This document shows, in pieces, positions 9,420 to 20,160 of a stretch of 64,000 nt of DNA. The notes under the pieces were generated by a model. It saw only the letters and a list, made by a program, of their open reading frames with translations. It had not been told where the DNA came from and did no database searches. The stretch comes from Isoperla grammatica (taxonomy: Eukaryota > Arthropoda > Insecta > Plecoptera > Perlodidae). The stretch lies in NCBI GenBank assembly GCA_945910005.1, contig OX246743.1, positions 9,170,736 through 9,234,735 of the forward strand, written 5' to 3'. The position numbers and the translations under genes were made by a program. How positions within the stretch are numbered: the first letter of the stretch is position 1; the number at the start of each line of letters is the position of its first letter.

Positions 9420-12175
9420 CAGGCCGACAGTTTGTGTCACGGCTGTAGCCGTGGGCTGGAAGGGGCTGTCTTCTTTGGCTTCTCCCTCCAGGCCGACAGT
9501 TTGTGTCACGGCTGTAGCCGTGGGCTGGGAGGGGCTGTCTTTGTTGGGTTCTCCCTCCAGGCCGACAGTTTGTGTCACGGCTGTAGCCGTGGGCTGGGAG
9601 GGGCTGTCTTCTTTGGCTTCTCCCTCCAGGCTGACAGTTTGTGTCACGGCTGAAGCCGTGGGCTGGGAGGGTCTGTCTTCTTTGGCTTCTCCCTCGAGGC
9701 CGACAGTTTGTGTCACGGCTGTAGCCGTGGGCTGGGAGGGGCTGTCTCTTTGGCTTCTCCCTCCAGGCCGACAGTTTGTGTCACGGCTGTAGCCGTGGGC
9801 TGGGAGGGGCTGTCTTTGTTGGCTTCTCCCTCCAGGCCGACAGTTTGTGTCACGGCTGTAGCCGTGGGCTGGGAGGGGCTGTCTCTTTGGCTTCTCCCTC
9901 CAGGCCGACAGTTTGTGTCACGGCTGTAGCCGTGGGCTGGGAGGGGCTGTCTTTGTTGCGTTCTCCCTCCAGGCCGACAGTTTGTGTCACGGCTGTAGCC
10001 GTGGGCTGAGAAGGGCTGTCTTTGTTGCGTTCTCCCTCCAGGCCGACAGTTTGTGTCACGGCTGTAGCCGTGGGCTAGGAGGGGCTGTCTTCTTAGGCTT
10101 CTCCCTCGAGGCCGACCGTTTGTGTCACGGCTGTAGCCGTGGGCTGGGAGGGGCTGTCTTTGTTGCGTTCTCCCTCAAGGCCGACAGTTTGTGTCACGGC
10201 TGTAGCCGTAGGCTGGGAGGGGCTGTCTTCTTTGCTTTCTCCCTCCAGGCCGACAGTTTGTGTCACGGCTGTAGCGGTGGGCTGGGAGGGGCTGTCTTCT
10301 TTGGCTTCTCCCTCCAGGCCGACAGTTTGTGTCACGGCTGTAGCCGTAAGCTGGGGGGGCTGTCTTCTTTGGCTTCTCCCTCCAGGCCGACAGTTTGTGT
10401 CACGGCTGTAGCCGTGGGCTGGGGGGGGCTGTCTTCTTTGGCTTCTCCCTCCAGGCCGACAGTTTGTGTCACGGCTGTAGCCGTGGGCTGGGGGGGGGCT
10501 GTCTTCTTTGGCTTCTCCCTCCAGGCCGACAGTTTGTGTCACGGCTGTAGCCGTTGGCTGGGGGGGGCTGTCTTCTTTGGCTTCTCCCTCCAGGCCGACA
10601 GTTTGTGTCACGGCTGTAGCCGTTGGCTGGGGGGGGGCTGTCTTCTTTGGCTTCTCCCTCTAGGCCGACAGTTTGTGTCACGGCTGTAGCCGTGGGCTGG
10701 GAGGGGCTGTCTTCTATGGCTTCTCCCTCCAGGCCGACAGTTTGTGTCACGGCTGTAGCCGTGTGCTGGGAGGGGCTGTCTTCTTTGGCTTCTCCTTCCA
10801 AGCCGACAGTTTGTGTCACGGCTGTAGCCGTGGGCTGGGAGGGGCTGTCTTCTTTGGCTTCTCCCTCCAGGCCGACAGTTTGTGTCACGGCTGTAGCCGT
10901 GGGCCGGGAGGGGCTGTTTTCTTTGGCTTCTCCCTCCAGGCCGACAGTTTGTGTCACGGCTGTAGCCGTTGGCTGGGGGGGGCTGTCTTCTTTGGCTTCT
11001 CCCTCCAGGCCGACAGTTTGTGTCACGGCTGTAGCCGTGGGCTGGGAGGAGCTGTCTTCTTTGGCTTCTCCCTCCAGGCCGACAGTTTGTGTCACGGCTG
11101 TAGCCGTGGGCTGGGGGGGGGGCTGTCTTCTTTGGCTTCTCCCTCCAGGCCGACAGTTTGTGTCACGGCTGTAGCCGTGGGCTTCAAGGCGCTGTCTTCT
11201 TTGGCTTCTCCCTCCAGGCCGACAGTTTGTGTCACGGCTGTAGCCGTGGGCTGGGGGGGGGGCTGTCTTCTTTGGGTTCTCCCTCCAGGCCGACAGTTTG
11301 TGCCACGGCTGTAGCCGTGGGCTGGGAGGGGCTGTCTTCTTTGGGTTCGCACTCCAGGGCGACAGTTTGTGTCACGGCTGTAGCCTTGGGCTGGGGGGGG
11401 CTGTCTTCTTTGGCATCTCCCTCCAGGCCGACAGTTTGTGTCACGGCTGTAGCCGTGGGCTGGGAGGGGCTGTCTTCTTTGGCTTCTCCCTCCAGGCCGA
11501 CAGTTTGTGTCACGGCTGTAGCGGTGGGCTGGGAGGGGCTGTCTTTTTTGGCATCTCCTTCCAGGAAGACAGTTTGTGTCACGGCTGAAGCCGTGGGCTG
11601 GGAGGGGCTGTCTTCTTTGGCTTCTCCCTCCAGGCCGACAGTTTGGGTCACGGCTGTAGCCGTGGGCTGGGAGGGGCTGTCTTTGTTGGGTTCTCCCTCC
11701 AGGCTGACAGTTTGTGTCACGGCTGTAGCCGTGGGCTGGGAGGGGCTGTCTTCTTTGGCTTCTCCCTCCAGGCCGACAATTTGTGTCACGGCTGAAGCCG
11801 TGGGCTGGGAGGGGCTGTCTTCTTTGGCTTCTCCCTCCAGGCCGACAGTTTGTGTCACGGCTGAAGCCGTGGGCTGGGAGGGGCTTTCTTAGTTGGGTTC
11901 TCCCTCCAGGCCGACAGTTTGTGTCACAGCTGTAGCCGTGGGCTGGGGGGGCTGTCTTCTTGGCTTCTCCCTCCAGGCCGACAGTTTGTGTCACGGCTGT
12001 AGCCGTGGGCTGGGAGGGGCTGTCTTCTTTGGCTTCTCCCTCCAGGCCGACAGTTTGTGTCACGGCTGAAGCCGTGGGCTGGGAGGGGCTGTCTTCTTTG
12101 GCTTCTCCCTCCAGGCCGACAGTTTGTGTCACGGCTGTAGCCGTGGGCTGGGAGGGGCTGTCTTCTTTGTGAATT
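9420..12175. repeat. 69-bp satellite, main array (about 40 units)
   Basis: The unit is GGCCGACAGTTTGTGTCACG, GCTGTAGCCGTGGGCTGGGA, GGGGCTGTCTTCTTTGGCTT, CTCCCTCCA. Each unit carries a near-perfect 16-bp palindrome CACGGCTGTAGCCGTG (centre GT or, in some units, GA). Variants alter a TTTGTTGGGTT/TCTTTGGCTT spacer and the length of a G run (5-9). The period of 69 keeps all frames open. The minus-strand frame reads VTQTVGLEGEAKEDSP..., in segments up to 346 residues broken by G-run length changes. I treat it as non-coding satellite unless the candidate exon at 12256-12369 joins it. Confidence 0.95.
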
Positions 12176-12255
12176 CCACAAAACTAATATTACAAAGCAA
12201 GATATACAGTGCTACGTTGATTTACGTCGTAGTGTATTAAAATCATTGTACTTAC

Positions 12256-12369
12256 TGTGTGGTTCGTAGTCGTTATCTTTGTCGTCTGAGAAGTATTCGG
12301 CAATGTAGTGTTTAAAAAGTCTTCTTGTTTTTTTTAGTGGTTGAAGGTAGTCTAAGCCTTGGCATTGAA
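12256..12369 (-). CDS. Candidate exon upstream of the 69-bp array
   Basis: On the minus strand TTGTTTTTTCAG (acceptor, ending at 12370) precedes a 114-bp block that ends at a consensus donor GTAAGTAC (12248-12255). One frame is open throughout and begins QCQGLDYLQPLKKTRRLF, followed by KHYIAEYFSDDKDNDYEPH. The other two frames contain stops. The next downstream AG sites (near 12186 and 12170) could join it to the satellite, where an in-frame continuation exists. I recognise no family. The good splice sites are the main support, and transcript evidence is absent. It may also be a chance exon-like block. Confidence 0.35.
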
Positions 12370-12788
12370 CTGAAAAAACAATATTTGGTAATGTTTAGAA
12401 CAGTGCAAATATAACCACACAACCACATAATCTTACTTACTACTTCTTTCTTACTTTCTTGTGTATTATACCACAGATAACAGATTCTTAGCCCAGCCGG
12501 GGTAGAGCAGAGACCGCCGACGGCGTAATTTTGGACCATATTTTTGTATAGATTGTTTGTACAGCTCGAGAGCGACCGCAGTTTTATTGCTATTGTTGGG
12601 TCCGAACTGTGAACTTCTACGTGCGCGCGCAAATTGGGTCATGGAGTGGTGAGGGGGGGGGGGCTTTATGGCGGACTAGAAGAGTAGCGGACCTCTATTT
12701 TACTAAAAAATCGGACAGTGTTGATTCTAGGTTTTAATATAATTAATTAATTTTATTTAATATTTGTAAGAGCTTCTTTGTAAGAGCC
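12370..12788. other. No gene seen
   Basis: AT-rich sequence with a G run at about 12650-12663. A 106-residue minus-strand frame (12312-12632) spans the exon boundary in another frame and shows no family resemblance. Confidence 0.4.
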
Positions 12789-13046
12789 GTAGCCGGAATA
12801 TCAAAGCTAGACAAAATTAGAAGCCAGAAAATCAGGACAAAAGTTAGAGTTGAAAAGCTGTTATATAAAATAGGACGAGAAAGGTCGAGGTGGTATGGAC
12901 ATGTCAGAAGAATAAGAGAGAACAGAACCCCAAAGATTGAATTTGAAAGTGGAGACCAAGTTAAAAGAAGAGTTGGTAGACCGATAGAGAGGTGGCAAGG
13001 TCAAATAAGCAAAAAGACTGTGGGAAGACAGAAGTGGATGGCGTGA
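12789..13046 (+). pseudogene. LINE ORF2 C-terminal remnant
   Basis: An uninterrupted 85-codon frame reads VAGISKLDKIRSQKIRTKV, then EKLLYKIGRERSRWYGHVRR, then VGRPIERWQ, and stops at 13044-13046. The 'RWYGHVRRI...R.P' and 'GRP..RW' motifs are the familiar C-terminal signature after the reverse transcriptase of RTE/CR1-type LINEs. The catalytic part is missing. The sequence continues non-coding to a (TA)n tail at about 13186-13224, which may be the element's 3' end. Confidence 0.7.
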
Positions 13047-13184
13047 GCTGGTGGGAAGAAATGAGAGTAAATTTGAAGAGGACATGACAGGCCTGGCAAG
13101 TCGGTGTTAGGAGCCTTTGAAATGCCCTAGAATCCTGGTGGCTATAGCCACCCCCTGACCTAACTTAAGTTGGAAACAGGAGCC

Positions 13185-13185
<1 letters not shown>

Positions 13186-13224
<39 letters not shown>
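13186..13224. repeat. (TA)n microsatellite
   Basis: About 39 bp of alternating TA following the LINE remnant. Confidence 0.9.
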
Positions 13225-13226
<2 letters not shown>

Positions 13227-13640
13227 GTAATGAGTTTAAAATTTGTGAAATATGAATGTAACCTGTTTTCACCAACCGGTTGTATAAACGGAAAACAATG
13301 CTTGGGAGTGTCAAATTTGGAATCGAGATGTTACCATTTATAAGCCTATTACATTTGCAAAGTTTATATGATCAGATTTAAGATTATATTAATGATGTGT
13401 TATGATAATGAGGATGGTGACGACAACCAAGGATGAGAACGGAAATATAATATGTAAACCCTACACCTTGTTCAAACTGTACTGAGAATCGAACCCTTGT
13501 GCTATTATTGCTGTGACGGTAGTGTTCGGATATGTTCTTCTCTTCAACGATAATAATCATTCTTCTAAGGAACTCTGTTCAGGTCAAATTCATGTCTTCA
13601 GGCGATTAACTACAAAGTATGTGTGTTTTGTATGTATTGT
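13225..13640. other. No gene seen
   Basis: AT-rich, with no repeat structure or coding signal that I can support. Confidence 0.4.
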
Positions 13641-13812
13641 GGTATTTGGAATCATTGGGACGGAATGTCCGAGGGCTGTTCTGTTAGTAAGTATGACTTA
13701 ATGCCAGCATTCGCTTTGAAAAACCTCGGAGTCAACGTTCAGTCAGGACTAACGGTATAGCAGTTATATCGAATCGCGGCTACCTCCTGAATTAGAGCCC
13801 CGTGTGCTATTA
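13641..13812 (-). mobile_element. tRNA-derived SINE, decayed copy
   Basis: It shares GGAATGTCCGAGGGCTGTT, CCAGCATTCGC, AACCTCGGA and TTCAGTCAGGACT with the better copy immediately to the right. The tRNA-like head (minus strand) is degraded: the B-box region reads TATCGAATCG on the plus strand. Confidence 0.6.
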
Positions 13813-14085
13813 TAATAATTAATAATAATTTTTTGTAGGAATACCCGTTTTAGGGTGCACACCAGCTTTACCTGATGTGCCCCTGGCGACTAACTATGTT
13901 ATTAGGTTGTTTGGATAGTTGGGAAGGAATGTCCGAGGGCTGTTAGAAGGACTCAGTCCCAGCATTCGCCTTAACGACTGAGGAAAACCTCGGATAAAAC
14001 CTTCAGTCAGGACTGCCGCTGGCCGGAATTGAACCGGCAACCTCCCGAATTAGAGTATCGCGTCTTACCGCAGAGCCACCTCTAT
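13813..14085 (-). mobile_element. tRNA-derived SINE
   Basis: On the minus strand the head contains an A-box-like TGGCTCTGCGGTAAGACG and a B-box GGTTCAATTCC (plus 14023-14033), spaced as in a tRNA gene. The body contains GGAAGGAATGTCCGAGGG on the plus strand. The 3' tail is an ATT/AAT-rich run at 13809-13838. At least three other copies lie in this window (13641, 51395, 62699). Internal Pol III promoter boxes and the tail define it as a SINE; the source tRNA is not assigned. Confidence 0.75.
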
Positions 14086-14376
14086 TGGTTTTTTCTCTTC
14101 AACGAATTGTGTTGGGACAAAGCAGGAGTTTGTCACACGCTGGTTACTCCAAGCACGTGATTAGACACAAATAGTAAATTTATTAAATTGTTTTTGTTTT
14201 TATTTATTAATTTGGTTTAAAGGCTCGTCAACCTGCTTTGTCATGTTACGCCATATAGATGTTGTCGTGCGAGTATTATTAAAAGAACTAGCGGGCAAGG
14301 TGTAGGGGCCGACTATGAATTCCAACGAGGTACTAATTTATTTTAAGGAAGATACGTATGTTCAATTCACATTTGA
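14086..14376. other. No gene seen
   Basis: Short AT-rich spacer between the SINE and an inverted-repeat element. Confidence 0.4.
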
Positions 14377-14530
14377 GGGCGCATCTCAATGCTCTATTTT
14401 GACGCTAGTCGACAAGCCTAGTGCACTAGAACAACACTCAATGATTGTTGTAAATAATTGTCACTAATTGCTATACATTAGTCCACTAGGCTAGTCGACT
14501 AGCGTCAAAATAGAGCTTTGAGAAACGCCC
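14377..14530. mobile_element. 154-bp MITE with about 50-bp inverted termini
   Basis: GGGCGCATCTCAATGCTCTA at the left pairs with TAGAGCTTTGAGAAACGCCC at the right. The inner arm TTTTGACGCTAGTCGAC pairs perfectly with GTCGACTAGCGTCAAAA. The centre is about 50 bp. The flanks (TTTGA, TAATT) show no clear duplication, so the superfamily is unassigned. Confidence 0.8.
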
Positions 14531-14735
14531 TAATTGGTACAGTTGAGAAGGGTTTAAAATCGCTTTTTACTCCATCACAGTCATTAGGTAATCTAAAAGT
14601 CGCGCAACTTTTACTTTATGACTTCATGACGCTCTTTTTGATGTGGGTGGAAATGTTGCTGGGAACTTCTAACACGACTTAAACAACCATTAACCCTATT
14701 AGTGCCGTTAATACCAGCGCTCAAGTCTCAACAAG

Positions 14736-14862
14736 TTCGGTAATGCTTTCGTCATGAATCAATGACGTGTTTACGGCCTCGGCCAATCCGAGCAGCTATT
14801 TGAATTAGCCACGGTCGCTGGTTGGCTGCCACTCACCCACCCGTGACGGAAGCATTACCGAA
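14736..14862. repeat. Inverted repeat with 19-bp arms
   Basis: TTCGGTAATGCTTTCGTCA (14736-14754) pairs with TGACGGAAGCATTACCGAA (14844-14862), with one mismatch. Outer bases ACAAG and a downstream TTGT suggest slightly longer arms. Possible small MITE. Confidence 0.75.
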
Positions 14863-15284
14863 GATGTTGTACGGCGAATATAGCATGCGGGCACGACAGC
14901 TATTAGTAGTGCTACCAGAGAGTTTACTTACCGTCAGTAGCGGAAGTGTCGAACATGCAGTCTGCACCGTCGTCGGCATTGTAATAATTGTTGGTATGAT
15001 TTAGTCTAGAGTTTCTTAGTATAAATGGGGTCTGTTTAACAAGTCGTTTTGTCATGGCCGTATCTGAAAGAAATGTGTCTAGATAATATCACTTGTTAAT
15101 TTTTAAACCCAACAATGGATATCTATTTTGATTTAACATGGTATAGAATCAATATATTTTATATAATCTAAATTTACCGAATCATAATATCTATGTCTGT
15201 ATTGTTATTACCGGCAGACTGAAGAGGGCATGTTCGCCCAACATGACCCTTCCCTACCTGCACTGTTAAAGACAATCACAATAA
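14863..15284. other. No gene seen; leads into TTA repeat
   Basis: Contains GACTGAAGAGGGCATGTTCG and CTGCACTGTTAAAGACAATC just before the TTA tract, which may be the 3' end of an element that primed on, or seeded, the microsatellite. Confidence 0.35.
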
Positions 15285-15494
<210 letters not shown>

Positions 15495-15689
15495 AGTAAC
15501 TGAAAACGCTAGGCTCTACCTGAACAACATTAGCCTTAAAGTTAATATTTTTTTGTTAATCTATTGGGAACACTAGAAATCTCATATCCAATACAACAAG
15601 AAACTAATATTCTCCGACAAAATATAAGTGACTATTTGTCTCGACCCGAGATATGTTTTACGCGTGTCTATTTAAACTGTCGTACTTCA
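15495..15689. other. No gene seen
   Basis: Short spacer between the TTA tract and the dispersed repeat at 15690. Confidence 0.4.
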
Positions 15690-16300
15690 ACCCTGTTAAA
15701 CCTTAAATCGTCGATCCAAACTGCAACCAAACGTGATACCTCGAAGTGTCAGCTGTCTGTTGTTGACATTTTCAAGTGGCCTGCGGTAGGCGGGACTAAC
15801 CTAACCTATAACTTCGCGGGAAATTAAAAGTATTTCAAACGGTAAATGGTTGTAATACGTTTTTTCTAAGTATTTATATATAAATTTAGTCTTCAATTTG
15901 GAACACACTTGTACTGAATGTTTCAATTAATTATTTTAAATCTGAAGAAGCACGGGTCCGCCATGTTGAATAAATCCCAGTCCGCAGCCTGCTACTGCTA
16001 CTTGATCTTGTCACGGACAAGACTGTGAAGTGCACTATGTGGCAACGCCGCCTCGGTTTGCAGAAGTTTCGATAACACTAAATAATTTTAAAAGTGTCAC
16101 ACTTTGAAATTCACAAAAATTAAGAGTATATTTTGATTAATCAGTGTTCACAACGGCATAACTTTGAAACTAACTATTTTAACAGGAAAGATGGCATACA
16201 CGTTCAAACTTCAGCGCCCATGCTAATCTTATGGACCTAAAATATGAGTTTGAACCGGAAGTAGATACTTTTTGGCGCACTTGCATTCCCTATAATAGCC
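15690..16300 (+). repeat. 0.6-kb dispersed repeat, copy A
   Basis: It begins near GATCCAAACTGCAACCAAAC and ends GGCGCACTTGCATTCCCTAT. An inverted copy of similar length lies at 31590-32175 with high identity over the whole unit (shared CGCCATGTTGAATAAA-type blocks, GCAACGCCGCCTCGG, GTTCAAACTTCAGCGCCCAT). A short third piece of the right end is at 32985-33030. No coding content. Probably a non-autonomous transposon; its true left boundary is unclear. Confidence 0.8.
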
Positions 16301-16825
16301 AACCAGGAAAACATATACATACACTATTTTATTTCCTATTTATCAAACATGCAGGCTTATGAATTCAATAAATTAAAACTGAGTTGTGTTTTTAAAAATT
16401 GTTATCATATAGGCCTACAAAATTAGTTTGAACTAAAAAAAAAAACATTTTTAATATGTTTGGGTTGCATCTACATTTTACATTGACAATGTTGGTAAAA
16501 GCCTTGGTTACCCCAACCACTGATTAAAAAACTGATTGAAAAACCGGCCCTTAATCACTCTATTGTTAGTCTTAGGTCCAAATGCATATACCTTCCTCAG
16601 CTCTTCCTTTCCTCAGATCTGAGATAAGGAAGACCTGAGTCGTGAGAGCCCCATGCACGGACGCAAACACCTCCTCAGCTCTTCCTTACCTCGACCTCAC
16701 ATCGTCATCACGCTGAGGAGGGCTCGGGTGGCTCGGGTCTTCCTCCGCCCGACCTCAGCAAAAACTTAGCCAATCACAGCGCTCCAAAATCATAACAGCT
16801 CACAGCTGTTCTTGTTTCAATTTCA

Positions 16826-17110
16826 ATGGCGGCGCTCACGGCAAATGTGTTGGGATGGCGTGACTTTTTACAGAGATTAGTAGTAGATCTTTACGAAAAG
16901 GCCGTACCAGAGGGAACGAGAAGATATTTAAGAGATATGAGAACCTACTGGAAGATTTCATTATGGTGCAATTCAATATATTATACTGTTTTGCGATGAA
17001 ACTGTGGCGAAGGCGGCCCGGACTTCGCTCATAGAACAATCGAGATTTACGCGTTCCGAATTTAACCAGTTTTTAAATGAATTTAATATTTTACGTAAGC
17101 ATAAAATTGC
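16826..17110 (+). pseudogene. Decayed exon-like segment, possible transposase start
   Basis: From ATG at 16826 the plus strand reads MAALTANVLGWRDFLQRL and then YEKAVPEGTRRYLRDM. The frame then stops at the TGA near 16995. Other frames continue as YENLLEDFIMVQFNILY and ARTSLIEQSRFTRSEFNQFL, up to a donor-like GTGCGT at 17111. The three pieces read like one coding exon with small indels. Its position just inside the left terminus suggests the first exon of this element's transposase. I do not recognise the family. Confidence 0.35.
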
Positions 17111-17272
17111 AGGTGCGTTGTAAATATATTTGTCTACTAACTGGATATAACCTACATCTAGGCCTAGCCCTATCCTACGGCCCTCAGGCCTAGCCAAGGG
17201 TTGCTGTGTGGGCTATGTAAAATATACGGTCCTAGGCCTAGCCTAGGCCTAGCCCTAGCCTAGACATCATCG

Positions 17273-18161
17273 ACTAGGGACGTGTCCGAATTAAAAGTCT
17301 AAGGTCTAAGTCTAAGTCTAGGTCTAAGTCTAGGTTTAAATTATTTAGCATGTTCTAATGGGCGTCTCAGGCGCGACTTTCTGCCGCTCGCAGCGCTAGC
17401 AGTACTGAAAGGTCCAACTCGATCTTTGCACCTCGTTTTCTCAATTCAATCATTCAAGTCGTTTATATTTAATACTTTTAAATATAAATCATCCATTGTA
17501 GTAATGTTTTACAAGGTTTTTGACAGAGAATACCTTTGTTATAGATACAAAACAAACTTATTGTCGTTTGACAGTTAGACAGTTGACTAACGACAATATT
17601 TAACATGGAATGGATTACAAAGTTGGACCTTTCAGGACAGGTGCTGCAGCCTACTTTAGCTTTGACCTGAGACGCCCATTCTAATTCTTAGTAGATTTCG
17701 GACAGTACTAAACCTATTGCAGAGCCACCTATTGCGAGAAATTTGACCTAGAGTTGAAGCATTGGTTCACAGCCTTCTCGACGGGTCAATCCGCGAATTG
17801 TACCGACGCCTTTGGAGGTTAGGAAATGTAAAAGTATTCATTTTCCAGTATTGATTCAGGTTTTAGGCTTTAGAGTAGGCCTATCACTGTTTACATTATA
17901 AAATAATACTAGAGGTATGTATATAATAAACTTAAGTAACATTTCACTTTTCCGTCTTCCTTCTCGCAGCTGTTTTTTTCGTCCGCCATTTTAAGACTTA
18001 TAACGAGCGTGTACTTTCGATTGCTAGGTCTAAACTTCGATTTAGACCTAGACTTAACGATTTCGGACAGTACTTCATACGTCACCGATGATTGATGACG
18101 TCAAATTTAGACTTAGACCTAGAGTTAGCAATGATAAAGAGGAATTCGGACACGTCCTAGG
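17273..18161. mobile_element. Nested 0.9-kb TIR element
   Basis: GGGACGTGTCCGAATT at the left pairs with AATTCGGACACGTCC at the right. The left subterminus is a run of AGTCTAAGTCTAGG-type hexamers, and the right carries the inverted form (TTTAGACTTAGACCTAG). It is itself split by the 318-bp element at 17360-17677. Confidence 0.7.
17360..17677. mobile_element. 318-bp hAT-like MITE inside the nested element
   Basis: Termini GGGCGTCTCAGG and CCTGAGACGCCC are perfect 12-bp inverted repeats. The flanks GTTCTAAT and ATTCTAAT match in 7 of 8 positions, fitting the 8-bp target duplication of hAT elements. An internal block, CGACTTTCTGCCG followed by GCAGCGCTAGCAGTACTG, is also found inside the MITE at 33201-33476. 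Confidence 0.65.
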
Positions 18162-18779
18162 TAGGCCTACCAAACCTTTTTTAAAATGGACATCGTTATA
18201 GTGGTTGTGTTCCTAGGCCTAGGCCTGGGCACAAGATTGAAGTTATGTCTGTTAGGCCTAGGTATAGTACCTACCCTAGCGTGGCCTGGCCAGTAGGCCC
18301 TAGGCCTAGTTTGCACTCAACTCATGTTGATTGCCACATTCCTCAGAGAAATTGAGACCTAGCCTAGACATACGGGCTATGACTAGTAAAATAATGATGC
18401 AACGGATCACTTATCCAACTTTAGGCTTAGGCCTATGTGAATAGAGTAGGCTAGGTACAGAAAACTGCCAAGGTTGTTATGTAACTAAACAGTTCTTGAA
18501 TTCAACTTTGATCTCTAATTTGTATTAATCATTACACGGTATAAATGTAAGTAGCCCTAGGCCTAAAACAACATTCAATCTTATGCCTGTAGTGGAGTGG
18601 GGAGAATATAGGCCAAGGCATAAAAATAATATTCAGCATCCACAACAATATTGCTACCTACAGTACAATGAATTTGTTGTGCAAGTAACAGCAAGTTTAG
18701 GCCTACTATTGACTTGTATACTGTGAGCAATTGGACACTCAGCACAATGGTTAGCCAATAAATAAATTAATCAATAAAT

Positions 18780-19170
18780 AAATAAATCAATCAATCAATA
18801 AATTGATTGATTGATTAATGGGGCTTAACGTCTCATATTTATGCAACTATGGCTAATCGAGACGATGAGCGGGTGATAATGAAGATGAGAAAGATGATGA
18901 TGAAGAATAAAGCCACATCCGAATCAGATCCATTGTACGTCGCGTGGGTCGTCATACGGGAGTCCAGCAAGGGAGGGCAGGGCCAAGTGGGAGGAGAAAT
19001 ATTCAGTAGGACAGTGGGGGGGAAGGGACAAGGTCTCCTTTTGTCGCCTCTTACGACTAGCAGAGTCACTCTGGGCCTATTCTACCCCGGGCCAAGACGG
19101 GTCTTCTTTTGTCGCCTCTTACGACTAGCAGAGTCACTCTGGGCCTATTTTTCCCCGGGCCCAAACGGGA
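18780..19170 (+). repeat. Dispersed repeat with duplicated 3' block
   Basis: It starts after an (AATA/ATCA)n region with GATTGATTAATGGGGCTTAACGTC-type sequence. It ends in two near-identical copies of CTTTTGTCGCCTCTTACGAC followed by AGAGTCACTCTGGGCCTATT. Similar 'GTTTAACGTC...' heads and 'CGCCTCTTACGAC...CCCCGGG' tails are, from memory, common in invertebrate dispersed repeats. The 111-residue frame (18849-19184) shows no family and is probably accidental. Confidence 0.5.
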
Positions 19171-19628
19171 AAATCAATAAATAAATAAATAAATACATAT
19201 ATATGTTTATAAAATAATTAAATAGATAAATAAGTAAATAAATATAATAATAAATAAATAATGCCAAATTTCCAAGGCCGCGAAGTGATTGACAAGTGTC
19301 TTTATAGTTGCCGCCGTATTATTTGAATGAACAACAGGTCACTGCCTTGTAAAATGGAATCAATTTTGAATCAAGATGGCAATATACAATGTTGCCAAGT
19401 GTAACAATGACACTAGCTTTTTCTCAGCTGAGTCGAGCGTGAGGAAGGTTCATGAATTCCATCCGTGAGTCGCGGCTGAGGAAAGGCTGAGGTAAGGCTG
19501 AGTTAAGGAGCACGTGAGGAAGCGACTATGCATTTGGACCTTAGTCCATAGTCATATTCTGTCTGAACGCGCCTTTATGATTTCATTACTATTCATTGTT
19601 TGCATATCTTAGTTTTATTTAAGGTCCT

Positions 19629-19828
19629 NNNNNNNNNNNNNNNNNNNNNNNNNNNNNNNNNNNNNNNNNNNNNNNNNNNNNNNNNNNNNNNNNNNNNNNN
19701 NNNNNNNNNNNNNNNNNNNNNNNNNNNNNNNNNNNNNNNNNNNNNNNNNNNNNNNNNNNNNNNNNNNNNNNNNNNNNNNNNNNNNNNNNNNNNNNNNNNN
19801 NNNNNNNNNNNNNNNNNNNNNNNNNNNN
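19629..19828. other. Assembly gap (200 N)
   Basis: Exactly 200 undetermined bases, probably a gap of fixed placeholder length. Nothing can be said about the missing content. Confidence 1.
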
Positions 19829-19879
19829 GATTTTAAACAAAACTGAAATTGAATTAAAATTTAAGACGGGGCATTATTT

Positions 19880-20160
19880 GTATCAATTATCTCTCCCTGG
19901 CCGACGTTGAAACGAAACCCAAAACGCAAAGAACAAAATTGTAAAAAAATTGTAAACAAAGTTTAGAAGTAACTCAAACATTCACACATATTCGACAAAC
20001 TTTTAAAGACAAACTTCCAAACCCAAACCCAAAACGCAATGAACAAAATTGTATAAAAATTGTAAACAAAATTTTAAACAAAGTTTAGAAGTAATTCAAA
20101 CATTGACACAAATTCGACAAACTTTTTAACTTTTTTTTTTACTTTTAAACTTTTAAAACA
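19880..20160. repeat. Two-copy tandem duplication of about 125 bp
   Basis: AAACCCAAAACGCAAAGAAC ... AATTCGACAAACTTTT occurs twice with minor changes (CGCAATGAACAAAATTGTAT in copy 2). It lies just right of the gap and may explain the assembly difficulty. Confidence 0.75.

Larger units (their letters stand above)
16566..19548. mobile_element. About 3-kb TIR element with nested insertions
   Basis: The left end reads AGGTCCAAATGCATATACC followed by CTTCCTCAGCTCTTCC. The right end is the inverted form, ending CTATGCATTTGGACCTTAGT. The subterminal regions on both sides are rich in CCTCAG or CTGAGG blocks in opposite orientation, giving inverted termini of roughly 70 bp. Inside are a decayed exon (16826-17110), a nested TIR element (17273-18161) that itself contains another (17360-17677), and a dispersed repeat at 18780-19170. 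The exact end bases and target duplication are uncertain. Confidence 0.65.

Noticed and set aside
9913..12132. Several 170-346-residue frames on both strands of the 69-bp satellite
   Set aside because: Unit length is divisible by three, so open frames are automatic. G-run length changes break them repeatedly and no family matches.
14023..14080. A tRNA gene on the minus strand
   Set aside because: Boxes are present, but the acceptor stem and cloverleaf do not close and the sequence recurs as a SINE with a trinucleotide tail.
19600..19840. Open frames made of X residues
   Set aside because: They translate the assembly gap.
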